A stretch of DNA of 60,000 bases from assembly GCF_037975245.1 (NCBI RefSeq), contig NC_092572.1, positions 9,818,001 through 9,878,000 on the forward strand. The letters are read 5' to 3'. The DNA comes from Apostichopus japonicus. Taxonomy: Eukaryota; Echinodermata; Holothuroidea; Aspidochirotida; Stichopodidae. The notes below the pieces were generated by a model, which was not told where the DNA came from, ran no database searches, and saw only the letters and a list, made by a program, of their open reading frames with translations. The translations under genes were made by a program, and so were the position numbers. The first letter of the stretch is position 1. The number at the start of each line of letters is the position of its first letter. Shown one piece after another: positions 31,004 to 43,229 of the stretch.

Positions 31004-32509
31004 GTAAGTGTATAACCTAACTTGTACGTCTACTGTCAGAAAACACAGTCGACTCTTTTGTTACCTTGTTTAAGTCAATCGGTTATATATTTTATATACA
31101 ATATGTAAAACATATTTAGACTTGCACAATGTATATTGTATAAAAAATAACGGTATTAAACATTTGAATGTTTTCATTTTAATTTGTAGATCAATGTTAC
31201 AACGACTAAAAATAGAATGGTAATCTAATAGATAAAATCCATTTAGAAAAGTTCTTAAAACATTCTTAATTTCCATTTATGCTAAAAACAACTTTCTAAG
31301 CAAACCCACCAATCTTGTTTAGCTTATATCGATAATCCATTGGTGAAACCCCCGGGATAAAAAACATATCACAAATAATGCATTTCGTCAATGCGTGATA
31401 TAGGTGAAACCTGCTAAAGCTCTTTATTTTGCATATTGTTATATGTTTCATGTTTTAAAGGTTGATATAGTCTATGCTGTATCCAGTAGCGGAATTCAAC
31501 TATTTTGGCCTCAGATTTTGCAGGACACATTTCTCTTACAAGAAAATGATAACGGATTGGAAGAAAACCACTTAAATTGTAAAGACACTAGCCTCGTTAA
31601 TGTTATGTGCATTTTCTAAGCCTCGGTCTTGTGTGTGGATAAACGTTAAACTACAATATCTCTAAAATGCTTCAAGAAGATATTTTTTTACCTACCGAAA
31701 GATGTTTTAATTTTACGGTGTCACATGTAACTTGCCATAGGTTATTTATCATCTTGTTTCATGTATTCCTGAAATTTTGCAATTATGAAAAGAACGAATA
31801 TCTTTTATATTTAATTATTCACTTCTGTTATATTATATTTGACAGCCGATTTCCAATGTCCGTCAGCCACATTTGTAGAGCTTGGGAAGGACGTACTTAT
31901 TGATTGCTTAATTTCTGACGTGAACGACATATACTGGTTGAGAGGAACCGAGGAGGATCATTATCCCATCGTCAAAATAGAAATGGGTCTAAAGACGATA
32001 AGTAAAGTAGCACAGGATCATTTTGATATCACTGACGAAGGCGCCCTTGTAATAAGAGACGCTTCAAATAACCTTACCGGAAGTTACGTGATGTTACACT
32101 ATCGAACAGACCTTGTTAGAGAGGTCGACACTGTGACCTTAAATGTCACAACCTTAGGTGAGTTATCGAAAAGGAGCATCTGTGGCACGTTGCATTTTCT
32201 TGCATTATTGTTTGATACTGAAGTGTGCAAACACATGATATCCACATACTATTCGGGATCTGGCTTTATAAGAAATTGCTAAAATGTAACGATTGAAAGT
32301 TCGATTTATCAAATAATGGATGCAAGCAATGCAATTAAGATTCATGATGAGCTCACACAAAATTAATTAAGAGAAAAGAAGAATAAAAATGATCGAGGTA
32401 GAAAACTTGCATAGATACGAACATAATGGTGCTCAGTGGTATAGGAGAAAAAAGAACGACATTGTATGCCCAGAGGTTCGAAACCGATAACTGTAGTCAT
32501 TATACACAT

Positions 32510-32575
<66 letters not shown>

Positions 32576-33607
32576 AACATTGTATTTATGATTTTCCTCC
32601 TTAAAAGGATTTTATATGTGATTTTCTTTTCGTTTCTTTCCAGTTGACTCTATCATTATACAGGGACCCACGGGTGGAGTATATCCAATAGGTAGCACTA
32701 TAACCCTGTCTTGTACATTCCAAAAAGGATACGTAGTTGGATGGAACGAATACGAAAACAAAGACATTTTCGTAGCGGATACTAAGGTTACGGCTGATGC
32801 TAAATATGATAACTTTCGTGTAAATTTGTCAGACCAAATATCGAGTCTAAAGATCATAGGAGCAGATTTAGAGGACGCTGGGAATTATTCGTGCAATAAC
32901 AAGTCATATGCTTTTGTGGAAATCGAAGGTAATTCAGCTAATCAATTTACAGTTATTGTTATATAGAAGTTTCGATTGATGTTGCTTAGTGTTAATCACT
33001 TTTGGATACAGGTTTTTAGGTATTAATTGGTTTTGATGATTTATGGTCACTTGGATATATGCTCATTTGTATTTCGGGTTAACGTGTTCATGCTGGAGTA
33101 GATACCAGGAGAAGGAAATAGCCCAATCACGATATTTAACGAGAAAGATACTGAAAAATCAATCACGCATAACCTTCGTTCTATTGGGAAACCATCTTTT
33201 CATGCTGTGTTCAAAGTGTTCATGGAGGAAGTTACCATGCACATATTTGATGTCACAAATTTACGTCTGCTACAGGATTTTTTTTTAAATTATTCTATCC
33301 CCCACTCTTATTTCTTTAATTGATATCCCATTAATGCGTATTTTTTTTATAAAACTTGTTAATTACCAGGGCACTACAGGTATTGAATTATGAACACGTA
33401 TCGCTTTAACCTGAAAACAAACAAACAACAAATATTATTACAAAAGAAACGAAACTACAGCAGTGTAGCCATCTTATGACACTGTGAAAATATCAAACCG
33501 CAGTTCTCGAAACCAACATCCGGGATTACCCATTTATATTAGCCAATAATTAATGATTATCCGGCACACGAACTTAGTGCAGTTCTTCCCTGTAGCCCAC
33601 TTGGCTA

Positions 33608-33658
<51 letters not shown>

Positions 33659-34098
33659 TTTAACTTTCAACAGCTCCATCTTCATTGAGTATAATGTTTA
33701 ATTTTACTGACGATGAAGGCAATAACTCTACAGAAAGTCACGGTGTCATTGATATAACATGTACCGCCAAAAATGCTAGACCGGCAGTGATGATTCGCTT
33801 TGAGACTGGTGGTAGCGAATGGATAAATCCGTCTGAAACTTGGACCGTATCTAAAGGCATGACATTTGATACATCTGCTACTTTGAAGTATAGTTTTCGT
33901 AAAAACCAAACCGACGTTTTTGTAACATGCCAATCATTTGGTCAAACAACTGTTCCTCCCATGAAGAAAACAATACATCTTTGTAAGTATATTTAACTAA
34001 TTAAAATATGTGGTGAATGGAATAAAATCATGATTCGTATCTTATGCTATTCTTGATGACACTGTACAACCATGATATTTTGTGAATAAAGCAGACAC

Positions 34099-34167
<69 letters not shown>

Positions 34168-37100
34168 GTATAATACTAAATTCCTTCGTGAAAATTAAAT
34201 GACGTAAGCTTAAATTGTCAAAAGAGACTAGTTGGCATGTACTACTACTATAACGAACTATATTGATTGAATATCAAAGTTGTAAAGAAGAATTGTTACC
34301 AAAGAATTCACACCTGCAAAATATTATTTTGTTAATTCTTGCTGAAGATAATCTATCGCGAGATCATAATAACAATTAGCTTTTCATTTAACTTTAAATC
34401 ATAGTTAAATAAAACATTGATTTAAAACTAGGAATGACACTGAGCTAGATTCAAATCCTGAGAACTGAAGAATTAAAAGTAAGGGAAACCCTTCGTTAGC
34501 TATATTAGTTTGAGCTAGGTAGTGGTTGAAGAATGAGAAATATATTGTTACGTTAGGAGGAAGTCACGGTTACGTGCTAAAATATTTGTGGTAATGAAGG
34601 AATGTAAACCTTGTATTAAAGACACACACTAGGTTCATATCTTTTCAGTTTTGGGCCTTTGATATTACGTAAAACAACACCAAGGAGTGACAACGTCTTC
34701 ATGATCTCCATACACACATTTGTTCCTCGCTTGCTAACTTTACGAAATACCGTAACATGACATTTACAGTCATTACATTGTAAAATCTTTTTTATACCCA
34801 TTGTGATATGTTTCAGTTCAAATTTGAATGTATTTCCACATTATGAGTTATGATCCATATAATAAATACAGAATTACCAACGAGACTAGAAACGTTAACA
34901 GAAAACAATGGTAATATTAACTAAAACACCAGTGATAATAATATTTAAACAAAAGCAAATTCATTTAATCATCTTTTGTGGTGTCATTTAAACTATTCTA
35001 GATAATATTAGAAAGAAAATTGTCAAGACATTTGAATGGTGATCGAATTTGAACGAAAGTTTATATTTAATAACCAGTGCCATACTTACTGATATAATGT
35101 TTAATAAGGTTTTTAAGAATAGGACTATTATGAACATGTAACCAAAACATCAAAGATTAGTACATTCGAAATAAGCAGTTTATTGTAAGAACTGTAAGCG
35201 AAATTTTGAAATATTATACAAAAACTATGGCAGCAGTACAACTTGGACTTGATACAGGGGTTGTAAAATTGTTATTACAGTATTGAAAATTGCTTATGAA
35301 GGATTGCATTGATTGAGGTATGTAAATAAACGGTATCAGTTTTATAAGGCCAAATTACAATCTGAACTTTCAATTTAATGACTATTGAAATAAAAAAAAC
35401 ATGTTGTAACTTGTGAGTCTGTGCAACAATCAAATATTCAGCTGATAGATGAAACCCAGGCTGAGTCAGATTCAACTAATCGTTGTCTTTTTATGGATTA
35501 TTCCTTTTAGTCGTAATATCTTGTTAACATTATTTAACAATATTGAGACTACTTTATTTTGAACCATTGACATAGTCACACCAATTTGCAGTCTCGAAAT
35601 TAACAACAGTGAAGCAACCTGCAGGTGTATATCCAACCCTCCTGTGTATCAGTACATGATATCAATCGACGGAAAGCTGGAAGTCGGCGAAACCCTTAAT
35701 GTGGATAATTTGAATGGTTCAAACATTAGTTGTACTGGCGAGAACTTCATCGGAGTTGGAATATCTACTTCCAGAGTTGTAGGATCAATAAATGGTGAGT
35801 TAAACTTCCATTTAACGTATTTAAAACGAAGATTTGGATCTATTGTCTCAGCGGACACTGTAGAAATCACGATGTAAACCGTGTAACGGATACAAAGAGT
35901 TCCTTCTAATTCTTAGATATCGGTAGAGTTATACTCACATAATATGTTATTACCTTCCTCAAGTTGTTAATGTGGTAATTGAAAAATATCTCTCTATCAA
36001 CAGACCCATCAATTCATGTTAATGTGATCATCATCGTAGCTGCTAGTCTTTGTGCTGTCATCGCATTAGTGGTTTGCTGTTGTTGGAGGAAGAAACGTAA
36101 ATCACAAGCAAGTGAGTGTCGGCAACAGTCATTATTTTGTCTTAGTACATTACGTGCTTGACAAATGTTCATATAACTTTCCATATGAATGAAAAAGCAA
36201 AAGGATCCAACAATCATATTTAGCTTAATCTTTTGATCAATAACTTCCATAAACAGCTGGGAAATATCTCGCTCCATTTAGAGATATCCTAGTTTAAAAG
36301 TTGTGAGTGGTGGCTGCCACTTTGTAAATAGTAGATGTCATTGTGCCGCTAAGGTCTGCAACAATTTGTTTTGTTGTTTCATTTCATATTTCAATGTACA
36401 ATCTTAACAGTTTTGACAATAAAATCATTGTCATCATTATGTGTATAATTAAAACTTTTTCCTAAATGTGATTGGTCCTACCTTAATGTGCGGAATTGTT
36501 GTTCCTCACAGTTATCTTTCCGTATCATAAAGATTAATGATGATGGTGTTGTGTCTCGTTTAAGTTTGTGCTGCTGTTGGATGCTCTATGTCCTATGATG
36601 TTTTCTGCCGTCTAGTTGCAACTCTCTGTTTAAATGTTTAATATTGGTAAATATACTCATATAAGACATTATTGATATTGTCATTTGATTTCTGAAAATT
36701 GTAATGTGGAAATCGAAAGTACAAACACAAAATGAAGTCATTCTACCGACAGAAAAATTAGTTGTAGACGTGATCACCATTGTATTCTTTGTAGTGTTCA
36801 TTGTCCCATTATTCTTCTTCTATTTGTGTTATAAACCAAATGGTAAGTACCGGCATGGATTATTCTTCTTAGAAGCTTACGTGCTAAGCCAATTTGGATG
36901 TTTTTATATACCTTTTGCAGTGCCTTAATATTGATGAAAACAAATCTAACTATACTATGAAGCTTACTCTTTCTGATATATAACTTTCACAGACAGCTGT
37001 AACATATCCTGTTCTATTTGGAGACATCCTGTTTAGGCGATGTCATTCTGAAAATATTTGATGTCGCTGTGCCGTTAAGATCTTAAACACTTTGTTCTTC

Positions 37101-40008
37101 CTGTTCATGTTTTCAATGTACAATGTACACATTGTTAACACTAAAACGATTGTCACTTAGACTTGCTTAAATCCTCTGCCTCGTGTGGAAAGGGACTGGA
37201 ACTGTCATATCCCCTTTATGGAATATGACCTACCGTAGAAGTGCAGGTAGCTGTTTATCATAGTTAAGAAAGTTAGTAAAATTTTTATTTTCCTTAGAAA
37301 TTGTGTACTTACTTATATCGGAATGAACAATCCTACTAATCCTTATTCAGAGACTAAAATTTAAGAAAGGTTTCCAAGTGAAACGACGGTTGGACGTTTA
37401 GGAAAAATGATCCTACGTATTATACTGGTGTAGGCTACCGAGTATTCGATAACAAATGTTTCCTTTCTCAGTGTTATGTCATATATCATCTCGTTAAAAT
37501 CATTTTCGTTTGGGTAAATTATTGCCATCTGAACCTCCGTATTATTTTCAATGAAATATTAATTCATACCTGTGTATGATGGTATATTTTCACCTGTTTC
37601 AGGTTATTATTTGCACAAAAGAATTTTGTCAGGAATCATCTTGTTTCGGATTATTACGTCTAAACAGATTCTGACAACTCAAACGAGTCCGCCGAAACTT
37701 CTAAAGAGCCATTGAGTGGTAACTTCTTTTATTGCAGCAACTTTCCATTTCGTAGCAATTATTACATCAACAGATATATCCAACAAATTTTTCAACATTT
37801 ATCAACAAGTTAGAAAACCTTGATTTAATTGCTAAATGTACTTGCAGATAGTTTGTCAGAGTATGTGATTATGTGTAATCTTTGCATAATATTGGAGGCA
37901 TGAATTGTAAAGAATATATATAGTTTTGAGGAGTTTTCGTTTTTACTCAGGAGATTTAAGTTTGTTTTGTTTCATATTCAGATCGCCCAAAAAAATGGAC
38001 ATTATATGATTTAGGTAAGCAGAACATTCATATGATAATGTTGTGTAAGTTGTATAATATTAGAAAGAATTAAGATGTTACGCTAAATATACTAACACGT
38101 CTGTGCTGTTCCGTTAATAGTTACTACCTAAGAACCGAGCACTTCATAGCTGCCAATACGATTAAGAATATCACTTATTGTTCGCAAAGAATAGATTTTT
38201 GGCTTAATTCGTTTTTAACTGATATATATACCGCCAAGACCACATTTAATTGGTAACAACGGACTACAGAACTTTATATTGTTAATGGAAGAAAACGGTT
38301 AAATTGACAAAAAAGAAGCCACTTGCTTCAATCTTTCATTATTGTGTTGATAGACAAGTCATGGTCATTTAGCACTAGCAGCTATTTACTCACAATGGAC
38401 AAATACGGGCGGTTTTTGGGAGTGATGTGGGATAAGGTACTAGACATCGATATGTTAGTTGAGGTGAAAGAAAGTAAGTAGATTGCCGCTCGTCCTTTTT
38501 TTCGTACTTGTGTCATGGGTGGATGGGGGGGGGGCATAGACTTCGTGGGGCAATGGGACCTGTGACGTTGGATTGAGTGGCAAACCACATTTAAAGAATG
38601 TTATCTTCGCTTCACTGTAATGACAGAAATAAAACAATTCCGCATTCAAAAATAGTAAAAAGTTTGTCGTGAGTCATTTTCTACAACCTACTGGTAAGGA
38701 AGAGGCAAGAGAGATGAAGTAACATGACTCTTTCTCTTAACAGGCAGCATTCTCATTGTACCGCCACTCATATTGATTTGCAAAACACTTCGAAAACTTC
38801 ATAGTTTTAATATTTTTCAACACCAAAAGAAAGATACAACAAAATAACCATTCATTCGATTAGGCATCTTTCTGAAGTGATTCCGTTCGGGTGTGAGCGT
38901 AGTTGTGTGTATGTTAAGAGGAGCTTATAAAACAAAGATCAATATATGGAAATGCAGCTCCAACTATTGGCAAAATACTCTTAAATAGAATGTCGTCTGT
39001 TGCATGTATTCTAGCGTTTCACGCAATGAATTACATAGAAGATATTTAGTTTCGTAATTATTATTATCTTTTCAGTACCAAGCTGGCTAGTCTGAAAATG
39101 GTAGGTGGTTGAACAGCTTAACAATCCGTAAAAGCAACTTAGTTTTACTTTGTTGGTAATTAAAATTAATACGCACCACTTTTTGGAACATTTTTTATTC
39201 TGATTCATATCGATAAATTGATTCTGAACATCATGCTTGATGTATTTGTGTTGATTGTTTTGAAACCAATCGTAAAGGATTAAGTCAAACCCAAAGAATT
39301 GTAAATTGTTTGGATCAAAACACTTGTTTTTATACTAAGCCGTGATTAAATTGCTTGTTTTCAGTGTTGTGCCAACACAAAAACGTACGAATATCATCCA
39401 GTTATGTGTAAGATGAACTGGTTTAGTCGGATTGCCGCAAATTTTAAAACCGAGGCAAACGACTGCATCGGCAATTAAACTAAAGACGCTTTATCACTAA
39501 AGAAACTTGTTTCAGAGGATGGCAATTCATATGATCACTTTGATATGTGTAATAATTAACTTTATGTTACCTTGAAGAGTTACTGGTAAAACTTGTCATT
39601 TTAAGCCAAAGGATTGAATTTTAGCTGGCGTGTTATTATTTGCTAAGTATCTGTTTAGTATTTCTTCACGTCCTGTATGGACGTTTATAATTGTTTACTT
39701 ATGAATCATACTTTATCAAGGGGGAGGGGCAGATCTTGATGTAGTTTTATGTTAAACCAACATTCTCTTTCAAAAATCGATATATTTTCATATAAAAACA
39801 TTGTGTCTTTCGTTGTAACATGTAATCATAAATGACGTTCGTAAAATTGTTACACATTAAATACTTAAAGGTAATACACCTGTTTGTTGGATTGTTTATC
39901 AGGTAATCAACGAAAGGAAGGGAAATAAACGGAGAATACGACAACAAAGACGAGGACTTTCTTTCATCATATCATTCAAGAGACTACGCTGCTGTGATCA
40001 TTGTATAA
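30946..40008 (+). CDS. Gene 3: four-module Ig receptor with decayed tail (gene span)
   Basis: A tandem paralogue of gene 2. The exons are signal peptide (30946-31003), V-like Ig (31846-32157), canonical Ig (32644-32928), a single Ig-like pair (33674-33982, 35576-35794), two successive transmembrane exons (36004-36111 and 36753-36842) and cytoplasmic exons at 37668-37718 and 37982-38014. The ectodomain is open and conserved. The tail has decayed. The exon b counterpart (from 39076) meets a stop at 39093-39095, exon c is frameshifted, and the last ITIM/ITSM exon (39903-40008) carries an 8-bp deletion that removes INYTDI. The likely product is a membrane receptor with a short tail. Whether the first or second membrane exon is used, or both, cannot be decided here; both are phase 1-1. 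Confidence 0.7.
31846..32157 (+). CDS. Gene 3 exon 2: V-like Ig domain, atypical cysteines
   Basis: A 312-nt phase 1-1 exon with few differences from gene 2 exon 2. VLIDCLI and IYWLRG are kept, and the F-strand cysteine is again missing (LTGSYVML). Confidence 0.8.
32514..32572. repeat. (AT)n microsatellite
   Basis: An AT tract of about 59 bp in the intron before exon 3, at the same position as the 320-bp tract of gene 2. Confidence 0.95.
32644..32928 (+). CDS. Gene 3 exon 3: canonical Ig domain
   Basis: A 285-nt phase 1-1 exon with ITLSC, VGWNE and DAGNYSC, a full Ig signature. Confidence 0.85.
33610..33656. repeat. (AT)n microsatellite
   Basis: A short AT tract ending just before the acceptor of exon 4. 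Confidence 0.9.
33674..33982 (+). CDS. Gene 3 exon 4: Ig-like C2-type module
   Basis: A 309-nt phase 1-1 exon with DITCTAKNARPAV, SEWINPSE and VFVTCQSFGQ; orthologous in position to exons 4 and 6 of gene 2. Confidence 0.82.
34101..34166. repeat. (AT)n microsatellite
   Basis: An AT tract in the intron after exon 4. Confidence 0.9.
35576..35794 (+). CDS. Gene 3 exon 5: short cysteine-rich Ig-like module
   Basis: A 219-nt phase 1-1 exon with C-x-C-x-x-NPPVYQYMISIDG and SCTG; donor GTGAGT. Confidence 0.8.
36004..36111 (+). CDS. Gene 3 exon 6: transmembrane segment 1
   Basis: A 108-nt phase 1-1 exon. The hydrophobic run VIIIVAASLCAVIALVVCCC is followed by basic WRKKRK. Homologous to gene 2 exon 8. 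The juxtamembrane CCC could be acylated. Confidence 0.78.
36753..36842 (+). CDS. Gene 3 alternative transmembrane segment 2
   Basis: A 90-nt phase 1-1 exon (acceptor ctaccgacag, donor GTAAGT). It encodes VVDVITIVFF, VVFIVPLFFFYL and CYKPN, a second membrane span unrelated in sequence to the first. Since both have the same phase, mutually exclusive use would swap the membrane anchor. Joint use would make a two-pass protein and put the tail outside. Confidence 0.6.
37668..37718 (+). CDS. Gene 3 cytoplasmic exon
   Basis: A 51-nt phase 1-1 exon (acceptor aaacag, donor GTAACT). It encodes a Ser/Glu-rich segment (SDNSNESAETSKEPLS). The gene 2 counterpart has lost its acceptor. Confidence 0.55.
37982..38014 (+). 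CDS. Gene 3 cytoplasmic exon a (shortened)
   Basis: A 33-nt phase 1-1 remnant of exon a with good splice sites, encoding DRPKKWTLYDL; about half the length of the gene 2 copies. Confidence 0.5.
   Translation: MAQKNGHYMI
39076..39095 (+). CDS. Gene 3 exon b remnant with stop
   Basis: After the acceptor tcttttcag, phase 1 reads VPSWLV and stops at TGA 39093-39095. If used, this ends gene 3 with a short tail lacking tyrosine motifs. Confidence 0.4.
39361..39480 (+). pseudogene. Gene 3 exon c relic
   Basis: Similar to terminal exon c of gene 2 but frameshifted, with an early stop (ttatgtgtaag). Confidence 0.55.
39903..40008 (+). pseudogene. Gene 3 terminal exon with 8-bp deletion
   Basis: Homologous to 3407-3520 and 27352-27465. 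An 8-bp deletion removes the INYTDI segment, and from the old acceptor the conserved frame meets TAA at once. The 3' part is still open to TAA 40006-40008, with EYDNK kept but RDYAAV where TDYADV stood, so the ITSM Thr is gone too. A cryptic acceptor eleven bases further (cgaaag) would re-enter this frame in phase 1. Confidence 0.6.
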
Positions 40009-42831
40009 TTGTGATTTATTTGTGGTATACTGTAAAGAAATTGTTAATCATACACCGTTAATCGCAGCTATCATTGAATCAAGATTCTTTTTGAATGAAT
40101 AATTGGAATCGGTTAGTGAACGTCTACATATTCTGCTAAGTTTTTCATGTGAACCTGTTTATCTTCGACGTTACATAGTAGGTTTCAATTACTGATGGCC
40201 TTCTATGCTTAAATGTGTTATAGTACGATGTTATAGTACAAGGTGATTCTTAATTGCAAAAGAAGTGAATAATGTCATGTTTATCCAGTTAATGGAAATA
40301 TTATATACATTAAAATATTTAAACTTTCCAACAGCTGAAGATGCCTTTTTTAATTTTTAGGTTTTTTTAAGACACAAGGGTTAGTGATCTGTTGTTGGTT
40401 TTGGATAATACTCCAACCACCCTTATAACTGTTTAAGTTCATAAGTAAACGACGATGTCACCAACCTAAAGCTGAAACAAGTATTTGTGTGTGTGTGTCT
40501 CTAAGCATGAATAATATGTGACAACGTTTTTGCTTGTGATTATAGTCAATGTCTTCTCTCAGTGTTGGCGCTATTTCATTGTGTAGAATATTGCAGGCCG
40601 TGGAAGGAGTGATAAAACTAAAATAGTTGCTATATGAGATGATCGCATGGATTAATACTAATAACAAGGTGTCCTTACCTGTATTACCTTACCACGACCA
40701 AAACTATTCCATTGTTGTATTGAGTTATGATGTTGATGGTAGTTACAAGTACATTGAGTTCAGAAGTTGTTGAGCGTACATGTACGTTAATGTTAATTTG
40801 TTTCAACTTCACGATATACAGGCTATGACTGTCAACATTCATCAATTCCAGCCTGCAACTGCCTCTCCAAACCATTCCCATTAATGGCGGCAGCATTGGG
40901 TCTTGCAATTAAAAAAAAAAACAATAAAATATATGAAAAGCCTTAAGTCAAAGTACTTTAGAAGCAAAAACAGAAGGAGTTTTTGTTTGATTTTCAACTG
41001 CAGGCTGTAGACGTTGGGTCTAATGATTAACTAGCTATTTTCATTAACTTTAAACTACAAAGTAGGTTTATATAAGTACATTCACCAGTTTGTATGAACC
41101 TGGGGTATGCAAACACGAGTAAATCATTGTTTATTTACAAGAACGATACAAAAGGACTGATAACACAGCTGCAATCACTAAATTCATTAACGAACTGTGA
41201 GTTTAATGGTATTATATTGTCACTGAGTTACAGCAACCTCGATAAATACGCATTGTTGTAATCTTGTTAACAATAATAACTTTGATATCCTGACAGATCA
41301 AAATATGAACATTTTGAAACACATAAACAGCAACAGGGCAAAAGGGCGTTGCTATGGGACAATCCTCAATGAAAGATGTGGACAATAACTGGACGACTCC
41401 CCCCTCCCACCGATATACCAAGCCATTCACGACAGCACGTTCTTTAATAATCACACCTGATTGGAGGGTGGGAGGGGATGGTCGACACTATGTACAATCG
41501 TAACACGTGCGTAATACTCTCTCATTAGCAGTTATAAAAACCCTGTTATATGCATTCACATCAGTAGAATCACCTCACGCGTCCCGTAAGGTCTGTTATA
41601 CGAAGGTCCGGTGTTCGGTTCCAACCTTCCAAGGAAGGACAGTACCGGTCGTGAAGTGGAATTTTACTGGTACGTTTATCTTTTATATTATAATAATATA
41701 TGACCATTGCTGTGGCACTATTGAATCAGGGTCCATTTTACAAGAATAATGGAATCGTTTAATATCTGCGTCAACATTTCTCGAATGATTATTTAAATTT
41801 ATAGTCACACCTGTAACAGTAAGAGGCGTTTTGCTGTATATGATACTTATAATAAAGAACCATGAATCACAATGAAATTAGACAATGATATTCTCATGAT
41901 AAAGGTTGGGCGAGCCTGTGCCACTATATGATATGACGCGTTATCGTGTTCAACAAACATTTTTGTTTATAAATCCAGGTGTCCATGTTTTTTTTTACCG
42001 GGTCTAGTTTGTCACGTTAACCCGGCGCTTGAAAACGGTTGTAAATTTACTTAATTCACTTTACGTAAATTTAAATAGTAATTATGTACAAACAAGTAAA
42101 GAATCAGAATATAAACGATTTCACTACGTATATTTATCTTCCAGATCTCTTTAAGACAGTTTGCACTAAAGGGAATCTATAACGGTAATAAGTATATCGT
42201 TTGTAGTTACGGAAATGATCAAGTAAGGGAGCTTAGTCCATGAAGTATGTGTATCAAACTACATGATTAGATAAAACTGGTAAAACTCTGTTAATAATGA
42301 ATAATTAATAATTAAGTAAACTAAGTGTCTTTAATATTGTAATAATTTACAGTCCGAACTAATACTTTACTATGAGTGTACTGAAAATGTCATTTAAATA
42401 CTCAAATACAAAGTATTATAAATAAGCCAATTTAAGTCATTCTAAAATGTACAAGATTTTATTTCTGATCTCAAAAGGTACATCGAACTCCTAACCCAAT
42501 TCTTGTTTTTATGTAAGATGGGTATATTCTGTAGGGTTGTTTTATCACCGCGAGTGAAGTTCTCAATATTGTACTTAATATTTTGAACTAGTGTAACACA
42601 TAGTATATTTAATTGAGAGCAGCAAGGTCATAAATACTTGCATTTTACTTAAAGTACTTATGTATCAACCATAGCACATTTATACACAAAATTTCAATTT
42701 AAACAATATTATGAAAGGAAAATAATACCAACAATAATAAACCTACGACGTAGGTGATATTTTCTCTCATTTCAACACAAAGGATTAATTCCTTAATTCC
42801 CATGCAGTTCTAACTCCAAGTATCATGAAAG
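40009..42831. other. Convergent spacer between genes 3 and 4
   Basis: 40009-40270 is the 3' UTR region of gene 3, similar to 27466-27760. The rest contains the presumed 3' end of gene 4. No other gene is recognised. Confidence 0.45.
42458..42463 (-). terminator. AATAAA candidate for gene 4
   Basis: A minus-strand AATAAA about 670 bp beyond the stop at 43131. Its use is uncertain because of the distance. Confidence 0.3.
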
Positions 42832-43229
42832 ACGTGTTCTGAGGTTTCTTTATAAGCATTCGAAGTTGTCATAGGCATGTGTGCTGATGGTACTGGTACC
42901 TCATACGATCTGTCAGTCAATACCAGTTAATATACGTGTTCTGAGGTTTCTTTATATGCTTTCGAAATTCTCATAGGCATTTATGCTGATGGTACTGGTA
43001 CCTAATAAGCACTGTCAGTCATTACCACTTAATACACGTGTTCTGAGGTTGCTTTATATGCATTCAAAGTTCTCATAGGCATGTGTGCTGATGGTACTGG
43101 TACCTCATACGCACTGTCAGTCAATACCACTTAATACACGTGTTCTGAGGTTTCTTTATATGCTTTCGAGGTTCTCATAGGCATGTATGTTGATGATACT
43201 GAAACCTCATACGAAATGTCAGCCAATAT
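42832..43229 (-). repeat. 102-bp tandem array derived from the gene 4 tail exon
   Basis: Four head-to-tail units start with acgtgttctgagg (plus strand) at 42832, 42934, 43036 and 43138, exactly 102 bp apart, which equals 34 codons. The highest-coordinate unit is tail exon T3. In the three units beyond it, read on the minus strand, each junction carries a TAA, one unit has an internal TAG, and YMPM is replaced by HMPM or NMPM-like codons lacking Tyr. Confidence 0.88.
43131..43229 (-). CDS. Gene 4 tail exon T3 (likely terminal)
   Basis: Starts after ttgacag in phase 0 and encodes SYEVSV, STYMPMR and AYKETSEH, then VY and TAA at 43133-43131. It is four codons shorter at its start than T1 and T2. 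A GTGTAT donor at 43139 is an alternative to reading into the stop. Confidence 0.6.
   Translation of the reverse strand: MLADISYEVSVSSTYMPMRTSKAYKETSEHVY

Noticed and set aside
41590-41650. tRNA-like B-box resemblance (ggttccaacc)
   Set aside because: The flanking bases do not form a T-arm stem and no acceptor stem or A box was found.
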